A model generated the notes under the pieces. The model had not been told where the DNA came from and did not search any database. It worked only from the letters and a program-made list of their open reading frames with translations. Shown here one piece after another: positions 50,101-58,500 of a DNA stretch of 64,000 nt. Position 1 is the first letter of the stretch, and every line of letters starts with the position of its first letter. The DNA is from Isoperla grammatica (Eukaryota; Arthropoda; Insecta; Plecoptera; Perlodidae), in contig OX246745.1 of NCBI GenBank assembly GCA_945910005.1, forward strand, positions 12,451,706 to 12,515,705, written 5' to 3'. The position numbers were made by a program, and so were the translations under genes.

Positions 50101-52990
50101 GTAAAATGCAAGATGACTGGCAGTTCTACCAATAGCATCAGGATGGCTCTGAGTTAATACGCAGAAAATCTCCAATGGTGTCCCATGTTCTAGTATTATG
50201 TCACCTTTAGGAAACGTCACTGAAAATAAGTACACAATATGAACACATCTAATATAAGGAAGAGCAAGTATTAAACATGGTTTTAAGTTTAAAAAACAAC
50301 ACATTACAAGTATAGCAGAGCCACTTTCATTAGTGGTTAGTTTATAGTGACTGGATTTCTGAATTCAAGTGGTCCTACTTTGTTTAAATAAGCAAAACAA
50401 AAGATTCCAATATGAAAGCAGTACCTACAATTATTTACTTATTACTTCATTCCAAAACTAATACGTAACATTCATTTCATAATTACTTTTACATCCTATT
50501 AAAGAGTTAGTCAGATGAAAAACTAAAACACTATCATTTGTATATGTCCACCCTCAAATATGGAAAACATGACTAAAAGATACCATACTTTAAAAGCAGG
50601 TGGTTAAAAAATAAAAGAAAACGCGATTTTTTGGCTTGTTGCTACCAAGTAGCACCAAGCAACTTTTCTCATGGTAATTCCCATACACAAAAAATGTTCC
50701 CTCGAGATAGTAAAACCACCGCTAGAAAAGGGCACTTATCAAAAATCGATCAGGAGGTTTAATGTGCATCGTTTCCCTACCGATAACATGCTTCTTAGTA
50801 CGAACGTGTACTTCTACAAAATGCCCTGCAATTAATTTTCTTGTGACTTGATGTGAAGAAAAGTTGCAATCTGTTTTGAGCGGTACTGTCCGCAGTTGCC
50901 GAGTGTTTCGCGGAGCGCTGGCTGGACTTGTATGACACAATGAGTGCTCTGTCAATCAGGCAGGCGTTAGCGACATCAGAACCGATACAGCTGTACTACG
51001 CTTTAAAAGAAAAATGCAGCCGAGCTTGCGAAGTGAATCTTATAGAACAGCTAAATGTTCACTATTTTTTTTCTTGCATTGAAGCAACCTATATCAATTT
51101 TATTTTACACATAACTGAATTTCATGCACTTATGACTCATTGGTGATTTTTTAGTTTATCATCTGACTAATCCTTTAAGTTTAGATAAGTAATTATGTTG
51201 AGCTTGAAATAAATACATTTGTCATTTTTGTTGAAACATAAGTTTGCATTTCTTATTTTGAACAATCATTTGTATACTTATAGAACAAAGTGTGTTTCAA
51301 GCTAGCAATCTAGTCTATCTAGCATGTTTGTTGAAACCATAGGTTATCGTTTCTTCATTAGAAATTTTTAAAGTAAAGCAAAGTAAAACTACACATCAAA
51401 AAGCCGCTACTGTTACAGACGTTACTATCAATGTTACCGAGATAGTAATTTTGTTACAGTAACACGTTACTAGCTACCATTATGTTATAAGTAGAGACCT
51501 GTGCGGGTCGGAAATATGTTAGCTGCTACCGCCAAGTTAAAACTCAACCAGCACTCACAACTTGCAATTTGTTCAATCCCTTAATTCACAACCGCGAGAC
51601 CAAAACCGCACCCACACCCCGACAAAATTTCTTGCTTTTCTACAACGTTTTGTGTAAATATGAGTTGAGAAAAATATAGGGAAATCACGCTGTAATCCTC
51701 AAGTGAGTTTTTATTCAAGTAATCACATAATAATATGTTAATATTTCATGACCATGATTTAAATAAGACACAGTACTTAATAATTAGCTAAAATTTATTC
51801 TACATACAGCCAGGGGTCGAAATTAACGTTTTTGGCCACTAGCCCTCCGGGCTAGTTGCATCAATAGTTCTCTAGCCCGAGACCATTTTTACTAGCCCGT
51901 AATGAAATAGATTATATTGATGTAAAACGATCATTATTCATACATGAAAGTTTTGAGTCACAACTCACAATATTCGAAAGGTTTGGCGGGTTTTTATGGG
52001 GGACTAGGGAGTGAGTGGGAACTATTGTTTACCATAATAAACCTGTTGGCCTAAATGAAAAGGTTTTTATTTTTTGTATGTTCTACTGTAAATGGAAAAT
52101 AATATGATTATATGATATTAAAAAAGATGTATTGTGACTTAGCGTGAGATATATACTGCTGTAGTCTGTATCAATCTGTAAACACATGAAAATTACTATA
52201 TATTTTTACTTGAATACACACCTCTGGCCCCCACACAAGTACTGGAAACTCGCAAGGTGATCGGCGCGAAATATTATGATTTTTTGAACGGCAATTGTAA
52301 GCTCTGGAAAACGTACTCGCCCGTCGGGCTAGTGAAATAAGATTTTTACTGGCCCGAGCAAAGTTTTACTAGCCTCGGGCGAGCGGGCGAGCGTTAATTT
52401 CGACCCCTGCATACAGCCTACAATTTTTTAAAATATCACTTCACTTTTCAGACGTTCACTTTTGTAAAGAATACTTCAAAGGGAAGAAATTAGTAATAAT
52501 AAATAACTCATCCCAGCCTTGTACAAATTTGTGAACCTGCATTAATTTTTAAAATCTCTTCCCTTTACAAGCCGGCAACGATTCTCAACGAAACATCCAA
52601 AATCTCCAGAAAACCATTGAATAATGAATACTGTTTGTTTCTTTTTAAATGTTTTTAAAATTCCGATTTTCATCAACCCACACATGCCCGCAAAGTGAGC
52701 AAGCAGCACCCAACACGCAACTTAAAACGTACATTTTACCCGCAACATGCAAAGTCATGCGGATATGCAGGTCTCTCTAGTTACAAGTATAACCCAAGAC
52801 TGTGCATCTGTTCACGATTGAAGTTGGCTGCTTGTTATTGACAACAACCACTAAAATGATGATAGAGCGTTAGGTTACCTCCAGGGGTGGATACACCGGG
52901 CCCACAGCTGTCAATGGCGAGGGTGCAGGCGACCAGGCATGATAGGAGGAAAGCCACCCCAAGACTTGGAGCACATGCCTTCCACCACAT
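31540..52990 (-). CDS. dome: Domeless-like class I cytokine receptor (JAK/STAT), 17 coding exons
   Basis: Seventeen minus-strand exons, all with GT-AG borders and compatible phases, join to 3552 nt (1183 aa plus stop). Order: signal peptide (1-25), N-terminal domain (38-134), cytokine-receptor module with C145, C155-x-W157, C186, C197-x-W199 and a partial WSXWS-like KWSIP (337-341). Five more fibronectin III domains follow (about 352-859), then one membrane helix (about 861-883), a box1-like IQLPPGLVP and a Ser/Tyr-rich tail. Domeless is the arthropod receptor for Unpaired-type ligands, acts at the plasma membrane and signals through JAK to STAT. Length and layout fit (the Drosophila protein is about 1280 aa). 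The assignment is from domain order and characteristic segments; no alignment was run. Another gp130-like receptor is the alternative. Confidence 0.87.
32353..32489. repeat. Long hairpin in receptor intron 16
   Basis: A perfect 39-bp inverted repeat (32358-32396 and 32446-32484) has a 49-nt loop. It extends by five more base pairs after allowing one mismatch (AGTATAATG versus AGTAAAATG). It could be a foldback MITE or a hairpin-RNA precursor within the pre-mRNA. Confidence 0.93.
32582..32725 (-). CDS. dome: dome exon 16: Ser-rich cytoplasmic segment
   Basis: Codons 943-990, containing SGCSSGHESVSSSLTSGTHM and SSDSGTEVDQ. This serine-rich block is a feature I recognise from Domeless tails. 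Acceptor TTATTGTAG, donor GTAATATGC. Confidence 0.85.
33463..33555 (-). CDS. dome: dome exon 15: cytoplasmic
   Basis: Codons 912-942, EKEKDCHMDPHGWPMEDSRD and onward, rich in acidic residues. Phase 0 on both sides. Acceptor TATCTTTTAG, donor GTAATTACT. Confidence 0.8.
33556..35469. other. Receptor intron 14
   Basis: Contains a possible pogo-type fragment (33645-33800, starting CAGTAGTCCCTCGAACATT), a 13-C tract (33920-33932) and a complete pogo-like MITE (34911-35080). No exon-like sequence was noticed. Confidence 0.6.
34911..35080. mobile_element. pogo/Tigger-like MITE (170 bp)
   Basis: Imperfect terminal inverted repeats CAGTCCAGCCCACTT (left) and CAGTCGGGCCCACTT (complement of right end) are flanked by TA on both sides (34909-34910, 35081-35082). 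Internal ctttgttaaa motifs repeat. The CAGT start and TA target duplication are typical of pogo/Tigger elements. No coding capacity. Confidence 0.82.
35470..35536 (-). CDS. dome: dome exon 14: juxtamembrane box1-like segment
   Basis: Codons 889-911, AWKHCKEMREVKIQLPPGLV then PG. The hydrophobic-Pro-Pro segment close to the membrane is the expected position and type of the box1 JAK-binding motif. Acceptor CCTGTACAG, donor GTAAGTAG. Confidence 0.83.
35537..37509. other. Receptor intron 13
   Basis: AT-rich intron without recognised exons or complete mobile elements. Frames around 36824-37101 on both strands have no recognisable domain. Confidence 0.5.
37510..37597 (-). CDS. dome: dome exon 13: transmembrane helix
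   Basis: Codons 860-888, VVMVLIWIFGSLAIAGMCMG within a hydrophobic stretch followed by GKR (stop-transfer charge). Acceptor ACTGTTTCAG, donor GTAAACATT. Phases fit exons 12 and 14 exactly, although the preceding intron is 5 kb. Confidence 0.86.
38488..38893. mobile_element. hAT MITE with CGATATCG motifs (406 bp)
   Basis: TAGGACTGCCCAACGATA at the left matches the complement of the right end, TAGGGCTGCCCAGCGATA, with two differences. A perfect 8-bp duplication CATATTAT flanks it (38480-38487, 38894-38901). The body is full of cgatatcg/gatatcga palindromes near both ends. Non-coding; inserted in receptor intron 12. Confidence 0.9.
39393..40070. mobile_element. Possible non-autonomous DNA transposon
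   Basis: The left end GTATTTACACGCATATAAGC and the complement of the right end CCGTATGTACACGCATTTTA share TACACGCAT, with TA on both outer sides. tataagccgc motifs occur inverted near both ends. The interior is GC-richer around 39640-39830. Superfamily is uncertain and the ends are approximate. Confidence 0.5.
40456..40475. repeat. (AT)n microsatellite
   Basis: Uninterrupted alternating AT. Confidence 0.85.
40690..40800 (+). mobile_element. tRNA-like SINE fragment
   Basis: cttcggtagcagcttctctcg resembles a box A/D-arm, and ggcttcaattcccgc (about 40742) resembles box B/T-arm. An AATAAAAAA-type tail follows at 40804. Moderately degenerate. Confidence 0.45.
42638..42793 (-). CDS. dome: dome exon 12: last fibronectin III, second half
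   Basis: Codons 808-859, including YKFSVRGVNIGPDNVSHPGP followed by WS. Acceptor TATGTTTCAG, donor GTAACAGC. This is the last extracellular exon before the membrane helix. Confidence 0.84.
43199..43366 (-). CDS. dome: dome exon 11: last fibronectin III, first half
   Basis: Codons 752-807, with VLVSWQPPAHSAGFLNTYQV. Acceptor ATTATGTAG, donor GTAAATC. Confidence 0.85.
43367..44416. other. Receptor intron 10
   Basis: No exon or mobile element is recognised; a short AT run occurs near 43438. Confidence 0.45.
44417..45001 (-). CDS. dome: dome exon 10: two fibronectin III domains
   Basis: Codons 557-751. The first domain has VGWKLDCSDRVGMVTGFRIY and YTTYMVAVAVETKNGVG; the second has MMVSWEPPAQINGVLRFYEV and YNNYTVSVTACTVTC. 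Acceptor CTTTTCCAG, donor GTAAGTGC. This exon is noticeably more GC-rich than its neighbours. Confidence 0.88.
45061..45297 (-). pseudogene. LINE 3'-terminal ORF fragment (zinc-knuckle region)
   Basis: A 78-codon open stretch with FRLETGHDLLAKHLHRFGI, then CRLCGDGVQDRRHLHIC (C-x2-C-x8-H-x3-C). This is the conserved segment after the RNase H or RT region in many non-LTR retrotransposons. It lies inside receptor intron 9 on the same strand as the receptor. No RT motifs surround it, so it is a truncated insertion. Confidence 0.7.
45765..45918 (-). CDS. dome: dome exon 9: fibronectin III, second half
   Basis: Codons 506-556, including IYQFAISANTKYASSGMVWA, a segment I associate with Domeless proteins. 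Acceptor TTTGTTTTAG, donor GTGAGT. Confidence 0.85.
46006..46157 (-). CDS. dome: dome exon 8: fibronectin III, first half
   Basis: Codons 455-505, SPPEPLSFTKIAF followed by YEVSWKAPKPS and YTIFWCDNERDRPYQC. Ends in phase 0. Acceptor ATGTTTAAG, donor GTAAGC. It is too short for a reading-frame search and was found from splice signals and phase. Confidence 0.83.
46561..46706 (-). CDS. dome: dome exon 7: fibronectin III, second half
   Basis: Codons 406-454, including FVIVSANQEGPS (FnIII F-strand). Acceptor CATTTCAG, donor GTAAGTATAT. Confidence 0.84.
46803..46952. repeat. Long hairpin in receptor intron 7 side of exon 6
   Basis: The two arms (about 46803-46872 and 46884-46952) are complementary with very few mismatches, separated by a loop of about a dozen bases. 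It lies in the intron between coding exons 6 and 7. It is a foldback element or hairpin-RNA source, with arms nearly twice as long as those of the intron 16 hairpin. Confidence 0.9.
47392..47554 (-). CDS. dome: dome exon 6: fibronectin III, first half
   Basis: Codons 352-405, with YLYWQHIPENLQNGDHFVYR, typical of FnIII strands B to C'. Acceptor GTTTTTCAG, donor GTAAGTAATG. The domain continues in exon 7. Confidence 0.84.
47937..48272 (-). CDS. dome: dome exon 5: WSXWS-position domain
   Basis: Codons 240-351, a complete fibronectin III fold ending DKWSIPANLTVKTKPT. The WSXWS motif is only partly kept (W338, S339, no second W-S), which is also the case in known Domeless proteins. Acceptor TTTGTTTCAG, donor GTACGC. 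Confidence 0.86.
48813..48988 (-). CDS. dome: dome exon 4: second half of cytokine-receptor domain
   Basis: Codons 181-239, with C186 and KCFWDL (C197-x-W199), completing the four-cysteine pattern. Acceptor ATCTTTCAG, donor GTAAGCTA. Confidence 0.87.
49391..49529 (-). CDS. dome: dome exon 3: first half of cytokine-receptor domain
   Basis: Codons 135-180, with C145 and LTCSW (C155-x-W157), the hallmark of class I cytokine receptors. Acceptor CGTTTTGCAG, donor GTACGTATG. Confidence 0.87.
49929..50219 (-). CDS. dome: dome exon 2: N-terminal domain
   Basis: Codons 38-134, beginning VTFPKGDIILEHGTPLEIFC and containing MYYCKLHSSD, which fits an Ig-like or beta-sandwich N-terminal domain of gp130-type receptors. 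Acceptor TTATTTTCAG precedes it and donor GTAAGTAT follows. One base is carried over on each side. Confidence 0.85.
50503..51174. mobile_element. TTAA-target DNA transposon (672 bp), Kolobok- or piggyBac-type
   Basis: TTAA flanks both ends (50499-50502, 51175-51178). Terminal inverted repeats of about 26 bp differ at three positions: AGAGTTAGTCAGATGAAAAA on the left and AGGATTAGTCAGATGATAAA on the complement of the right. A 77-codon minus frame (50722-50955) has no motif I can name. The purine-rich AG start fits Kolobok better than the CCY start of piggyBac. Confidence 0.83.
51811..52409. mobile_element. hAT MITE (599 bp), CAGGGGTCGAAATTAACG termini
   Basis: A perfect 18-bp terminal inverted repeat CAGGGGTCGAAATTAACG is flanked by a perfect 8-bp duplication CATACAGC (51803-51810, 52410-52417). 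Subterminal ctagccc/gggctag motifs are inverted near each end. No coding capacity. Confidence 0.95.
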
Positions 52991-53033
52991 CTTGTTCCAC
53001 AGGTGACCACTAATGGTGCATTACTTGTCTTCA
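52879..53033 (-). CDS. dome: dome exon 1 coding part with 5' UTR
   Basis: The ATG at 52990-52988 starts MWWKACAPSLGVAFLLSCLV, a clear signal peptide with likely cleavage near residue 25 (CTLA|IDSCG). Coding covers 52879-52990 (112 nt, leaving one base); the donor GTAACC follows. Upstream, an acceptor (TTTTGTTTTCAG) ends at 53034, so 52991-53033 is 5' UTR and at least one more non-coding exon must lie further upstream. I could not place it. Confidence 0.82.
53010..53021 (-). promoter_or_regulatory. Minimal upstream ORF in the 5' UTR
   Basis: ATG CAC CAT TAG on the minus strand lies wholly within the 5' UTR part of the first coding exon, 28 bp before the start ATG. If retained in the mRNA, it could reduce initiation at the main start. 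Function is inferred only. Confidence 0.4.
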
Positions 53034-53399
53034 CTGAAAACAAAACGAGAGATTCCGTGTGTAAAGGAGAACACGCACACATGAAGTATGTTCAATACAA
53101 ACTGAACAAGTACTAAGACACCACACAAAATCAGTGCTTATTTTCGAGGCTTCTAGAGTAGATTGAAAAAATAGTATACAATTCAATGCAAAGACACGGC
53201 GCATTGTGCTGTCAACTCCTAGGAAGCATCATTACATATTAGGGTTGGGGGGAATATCAATATATTGGCATTATCTGTGTGGGGTGTGGCTATAGTAATC
53301 GAATCAAATAAATCTGGGTGTATTTTCCATTGTGGACATCATCACGTCATTACATACAAAATTAAGCATGTAAAAGTAAAATGTGAAATTAAATTTTAA

Positions 53400-53422
53400 A
53401 ATATATATATATATATATATAT
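53400..53422. repeat. (AT)n microsatellite
   Basis: Uninterrupted alternating AT. Confidence 0.85.
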
Positions 53423-53633
53423 GAATTGCAACAATAATGAAATAAATCTAAAAAAATTAAATTTCGGATTTGAATGTCATTCAAATTATAATTAACAATT
53501 TCCATATTGACATCGAACCTTTCAGACAGCATTGAACTAGACTTATATATCTCTAAATGAGTAACATAATTTAAAAAAATTTGAAATGCTCGTTTTAAAT
53601 CAGATGAACTAGTTTTTGTACTTTGGTTTGGGC

Positions 53634-53654
53634 GGGGGGGGGGGGGGGGGGGGG
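53634..53654 (+). repeat. Poly-G tract (21 G)
   Basis: Uninterrupted G run on the plus strand. Confidence 0.9.
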
Positions 53655-53875
53655 TTATCGTTTTATCGTTTTAATGCATTTAACGAGAGGGTTCAAACAT
53701 TTAGAATGCTAACGGTTTTCTCTCGTCCCTAATACCATATAGTAACACAAAACGCAATGTCATTAACAATAATAATACAACAATGAATGTACATACCAAA
53801 AGCTTCTGTAATGTAACACAATTAAAATGATCAACAACCAACAACCCAAGAGGACTAACTCCCTTGTTCAAGCAT

Positions 53876-53896
53876 GGGGGGGGGGGGGGGGGGGGG
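53876..53896 (+). repeat. Poly-G tract (21 G)
   Basis: Uninterrupted G run on the plus strand, 221 bp after the previous one and the same length. Confidence 0.9.
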
Positions 53897-54551
53897 AATA
53901 CACTGATACTCAATGGCCAATGTTCTTTAAAGACAAACGACAAAATGGTAGGACCTACAACCTCAAAATGGATGGTGGCCCGATAGGAGGTAAAGTGGTC
54001 AACTGCCCTGTACCAACATTTTATTAGATATCTGTTTGTCATGTTGATTTGTTGATCACAAAGATATCAACCTTTAAATTCCTGCACCGGTGGACATACC
54101 AGGAATTTAGTAAGTACTAACTAGCCTACGTTTTTGAGGTCAGCTTAAAAAGTGAGTGGAACACTCTTCTGTACTAAGAATTATAAAGTCAAACTAAACC
54201 ATAGGAGAATCAACATATTTACAATGGCAATAAAATCGAGTTTATGGCTCATAGCACCCATCCCAGCCCAGCTCGCCAGTCGCCACTAAACCAAGATACA
54301 TTACCGGGTAGGTATAAATTATACTAACAAAGGGGTCCTTTTCAGATTCTTGAAAGCAATTTCGGTTTATATTTTTTCAAGGAATCCTACATAAAACAGG
54401 CATCAGGACATTGTTGCAAGAGAGTATCTTGTAAGCAAGTGCAACAGAAGTGAAGAATAATATTATTATGACGGTTATTATTGTGTTATGTCTGTTTTAT
54501 GTCTGTAACCATTCTACTCGCGACAGTGAAAATGTAAGGACTATTACAAAA

Positions 54552-54650
54552 AAGCATGCCTCATGCGGGATTCGAACTCGCGTCCGTAGTTGGCACATGA
54601 AACGCGTAGGACACATGCCTCAACCGCATGAGACACCCACCATGGAAGGC
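54552..54650 (-). mobile_element. tRNA-derived SINE fragment
   Basis: The minus strand reads GTCTCATGCGGTTGAGGCAT, later AGTTCGAATCC (54568-54578, one change from box B), then CGCATGAGGC. The 3' end matches the SINE near 62220, so both belong to one family. Confidence 0.6.
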
Positions 54651-54837
54651 TAATAATTAACAGCCATTAAGTTTGAGCATTAATAATATTATATGTTACA
54701 GATAGAAATCGTACAAAAATATTAATATATCATAAATCATAAATAGGTAGAACTATAATAATATACATAATTAAATTACTACCTAATTCTGGTATATGCA
54801 ATTTCAATATACGAGGTGTTTCTGAAGTAATGCGCAT

Positions 54838-54838
54838 A

Positions 54839-54884
<46 letters not shown>

Positions 54885-54961
54885 GTAATAATAATGATAA
54901 TAATAACAAGGATAATAATAATAATAATAACAACAATAAAATAATAATAATAACAATAACA

Positions 54962-55006
<45 letters not shown>
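54838..55006 (+). repeat. (TAA)n tract, 5' flank of the retrotransposon
   Basis: Mostly perfect taa/aat triplets with occasional g or c substitutions. The retrotransposon sequence starts directly after it. Confidence 0.95.
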
Positions 55007-55506
55007 GTGATTTACTACAAGAAGACATAAAGGGAAGTACCAGTATCCATTACTTTGTATATAAATAGAAGTTTAATTTTGTAGGCTTACATTTTAGTCC
55101 AGGGCCTTGCTTGAGAAACATAGGAACAGTTGAATTTAGTGTTGATTTTGACAGATTGAAGCTGGATCTGGACACGTCAAGGTCTTGTACTTATAATTTG
55201 ATTCGATAATATTGTAACTAGATATATGTTTTACGGTTGTATGTAAGCACTTTTTATTTATTTCCAGAATTAAGAAGATTTCGCCTTCAAAATCTGTGAA
55301 ATTTGAAACTGTCATTCAACTCCAACTCAGCGCCTTGTAATTGCGTGTGTTATTTATTGACGGGGCACGGCCAAGTTGTGAGTGTAAAGAAAAGTGTGAC
55401 ATTAAGTGCTTTGATTTCTTTGAAAAACAATATTAACTTTCTGTGACAAAGAACTTAGTTTGACAGGACAATGAACTTTGACATTTAGTAAATAAACAAA
55501 CAGATT

Positions 55507-58500
55507 ATGGATGCTTCTGATGTATTATCGCAACAGACCACCAAATCTGGAAGAGTGAGGCAGCGTATCAAATGGACAGATAATATGAACATTTGTGTGA
55601 TGCGCAACTACTATAGAATTACGTTATTAGAAACTAGAATAGTTGGATATCGACAAGAACTGCACCGAGCGTTTACACGTGAATACCCATTAGTAGATGT
55701 AACTAAACAAAGAGTAGCAGACCAAAGGAGAATAATTGTAAGTAATGGTATGCTACCATTTAATCTATTGAACGTAATAAGACATGAAGTAGAGGAAGAA
55801 CTACAAATAGATCAAGAAAATGAAGAGGATTTGGCGAACGAGGAGCACATCATGGAAGCATCAAGAAACGATGACCATCTACGACAAGAATTAATGGAAC
55901 AAGTAGATCTACCTGAAGGCCATAACACACAAGAGGTACATCACCAACATCCACCTATTAATAACATTGAACAAGAAGAGAATACAAGAGGGAACACACA
56001 AGAAATAGACGAGTTAAAGAACATATTGCATTTAGCTTTTGAAAATGCTTTGACAGAATTTGCACATATAGAACCGAACAAGAGACCTAGAATTCCTAAA
56101 CCTAAACAGTCTAAGCAAATGGACATAGTAATGCACGTAATGAACGCACATATATTGTTAGATTACGCGAAGAAAGAATTGTCGTTTGAGCAAGTGCATG
56201 CAGCAATATATTGTGGAGCCGTAGCAGTGGTCAGACAATTAGGATTAAAAATAAAGTTGGTACATTCTCAGAACATAAAAACAAATAAGACTCCAAAATG
56301 GGAACGAAGATTAGTCAAACGCATCAACGAGTTAAGGAGAGATATTGGGAGATTAGAACAATTCAGGATGGGTAATAGATCTAAAAAGATATTACAATAT
56401 TGCCAACACATATTTGAAAGGTTTAAAATCCATACTATACATGAAACACCGAACGAGGCTACAAACGAATATTTGGATACTCTAAAGCAAAAAGTAAGTG
56501 CATTAGCCAAAAGACTACGAAGATATAAAGAGTGTAGTGATAGAAAAGAACAAAACGAAATGTTTAAAGAAAAAGAAAAAGAATTCTATCAGCAAATTAA
56601 CAATAAAGAAGAAATAGTAGGCAATGGTATACCATCGAAGACAGAGATTGAGCAGTTTTGGGGTGGGATATGGAGTAACCCATTAATGCACAATCACAAT
56701 GCAACATGGATTCAAGATGAAATTGAGGCAATGAGTGATATCGAAGAAATGACATTTGATGGCATCAGTGTAAATGATATAAAATCAACGATACGAAATA
56801 CTCATAATTGGAAAGCACCCGGTAACGATAACATTCAAAATTTTTGGTACAAGAAGTTTTCAAACATGCACACCCAGATTGCTAAATGTCTTAATGAATT
56901 TATATTAGGAGACAAGGATTTACCAGATTTCTTTACTGAAGGAATAACATTTCTTAAACCAAAAGATAATGACACCAAAAATCCAAGTAAATATAGACCA
57001 ATTACATGCTTACCTACTATTTACAAAATCTTGACATCGTGCATAACAAATAAAATATATAGTCACTGCGAAGAACACAATATATTAGCTGAAGAACAAA
57101 AGGGATGTCGTAAAATGTCGCAAGGGTGTAAGGAACAATTAATTATCGATTCTGTTGTAATGAACCAAGCTTTCAACAAGAAGAGAAACATTCACGTTAG
57201 CTATATTGATTACAAGAAAGCGTATGATTCGTCACCACATTCGTGGCTAATACAGATACTGGAAATTTATAAAGTAAACCCACTGATAGTAAACTTTTTG
57301 CGGACAGCGATGATGAGTTGGAAAACAACATTAAAGTTAAACGTAGGCAAAGATCAGATATGTACTGACCCAGTTAACATCCGACGAGGTATTTTTCAAG
57401 GTGACTCGTTTAGTGCGTTATGGTTTTGTCTTTCATTAAATCCATTATCTCATATACTAAACAAATCTACACATGGTTTCAAGATAAAGGACGGTAATAC
57501 GGTTTGCCACACACTTTCACATTTATTCTACATGGACGATCTCAAGCTATATGCTTTAAATGCGACACACATGACGAATCTTCTAAACTCAACGTTAGAA
57601 TTCAGTAGAGATATATGTATGGATTTTGGAATTGATAAATGTAAGTCACTTCATGTCATCAAAGGAAAGATTACGAAATTAGAAGAGTTTGAAATTGACG
57701 AAGACAACCGGATTGGAGTAATGGACGAAGAAGATGTATACAAATATCTAGGATTTGCGCAGGCTAAACGAATTGATCATAAACTGATGAAAAGTAAACT
57801 AATTTCTGCATACAAGAAACGAATAGGATCCATTTTAAAAACACAATTGAATGGTAAAAACAAGATCAAAGCAATTAACACTTATGCTATACCGGTACTA
57901 ACATATTCATTTGGAATTATTAAATGGACACAGACAGAACTTCATGCCCTAGAAATTCTCACCCGCACAACATTCACCAAATACAGAAGTCATCACCCTA
58001 AGTCAGCAATAGAACGAGTGACTCTACCTAGAGAAAAAGGGGGAAGAGGCTTGATTGATTTAAACAATTTATATTATAAACAAATTGAAATTCTGAGAAA
58101 GTACTTTTATACAAAATGCCCACATTCACAACTTCATAGAGCTATAGTATTGGCAGACAAGTCGCTTTCTCCCCTCAATTTAAATGACGGAAATTTAAAC
58201 TTGCTTCAAAAACTAAATTCTGACACAGCAAAAGAGATCAGAATATCAGAAAAGACGTTACATAGCAGACATTATAAAGAACTTCTTAAGGATAGCGTCG
58301 ATAGGGTAGCATCGAACAAATGGTTAACGTCCGGGGACATTTTCAGCGAAACAGAGGGATTTATGATCGCTATTCAAGATAAGGTAATCAAGACTAACAA
58401 TTACAAAAAATACATACTGAAAGACGTCACAGTGGAAGATAAATGTAGAAAATGTAATTTGAACGGCGAAACAATTGAACATATCGTATCTGGGTGCAAA

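Larger units (their letters stand above)
50220..52878. other. Receptor intron 1
   Basis: Holds a TTAA-flanked transposon (50503-51174) and a hAT MITE (51811-52409). The rest is AT-rich without recognised exons. Confidence 0.6.
53034..54549. other. Region upstream of the receptor's first coding exon
   Basis: Should contain the remaining intron and the non-coding first exon and promoter of the receptor, but I cannot place them. It contains an AT tract (53400-53422) and two 21-base G tracts (53634-53654, 53876-53896). Open frames here follow the G tract or are random. Confidence 0.45.

Noticed and set aside
54730..55030. Leu-, Asn- and Tyr-rich frames over the TAA tract
   Set aside because: Triplet-repeat translation only.
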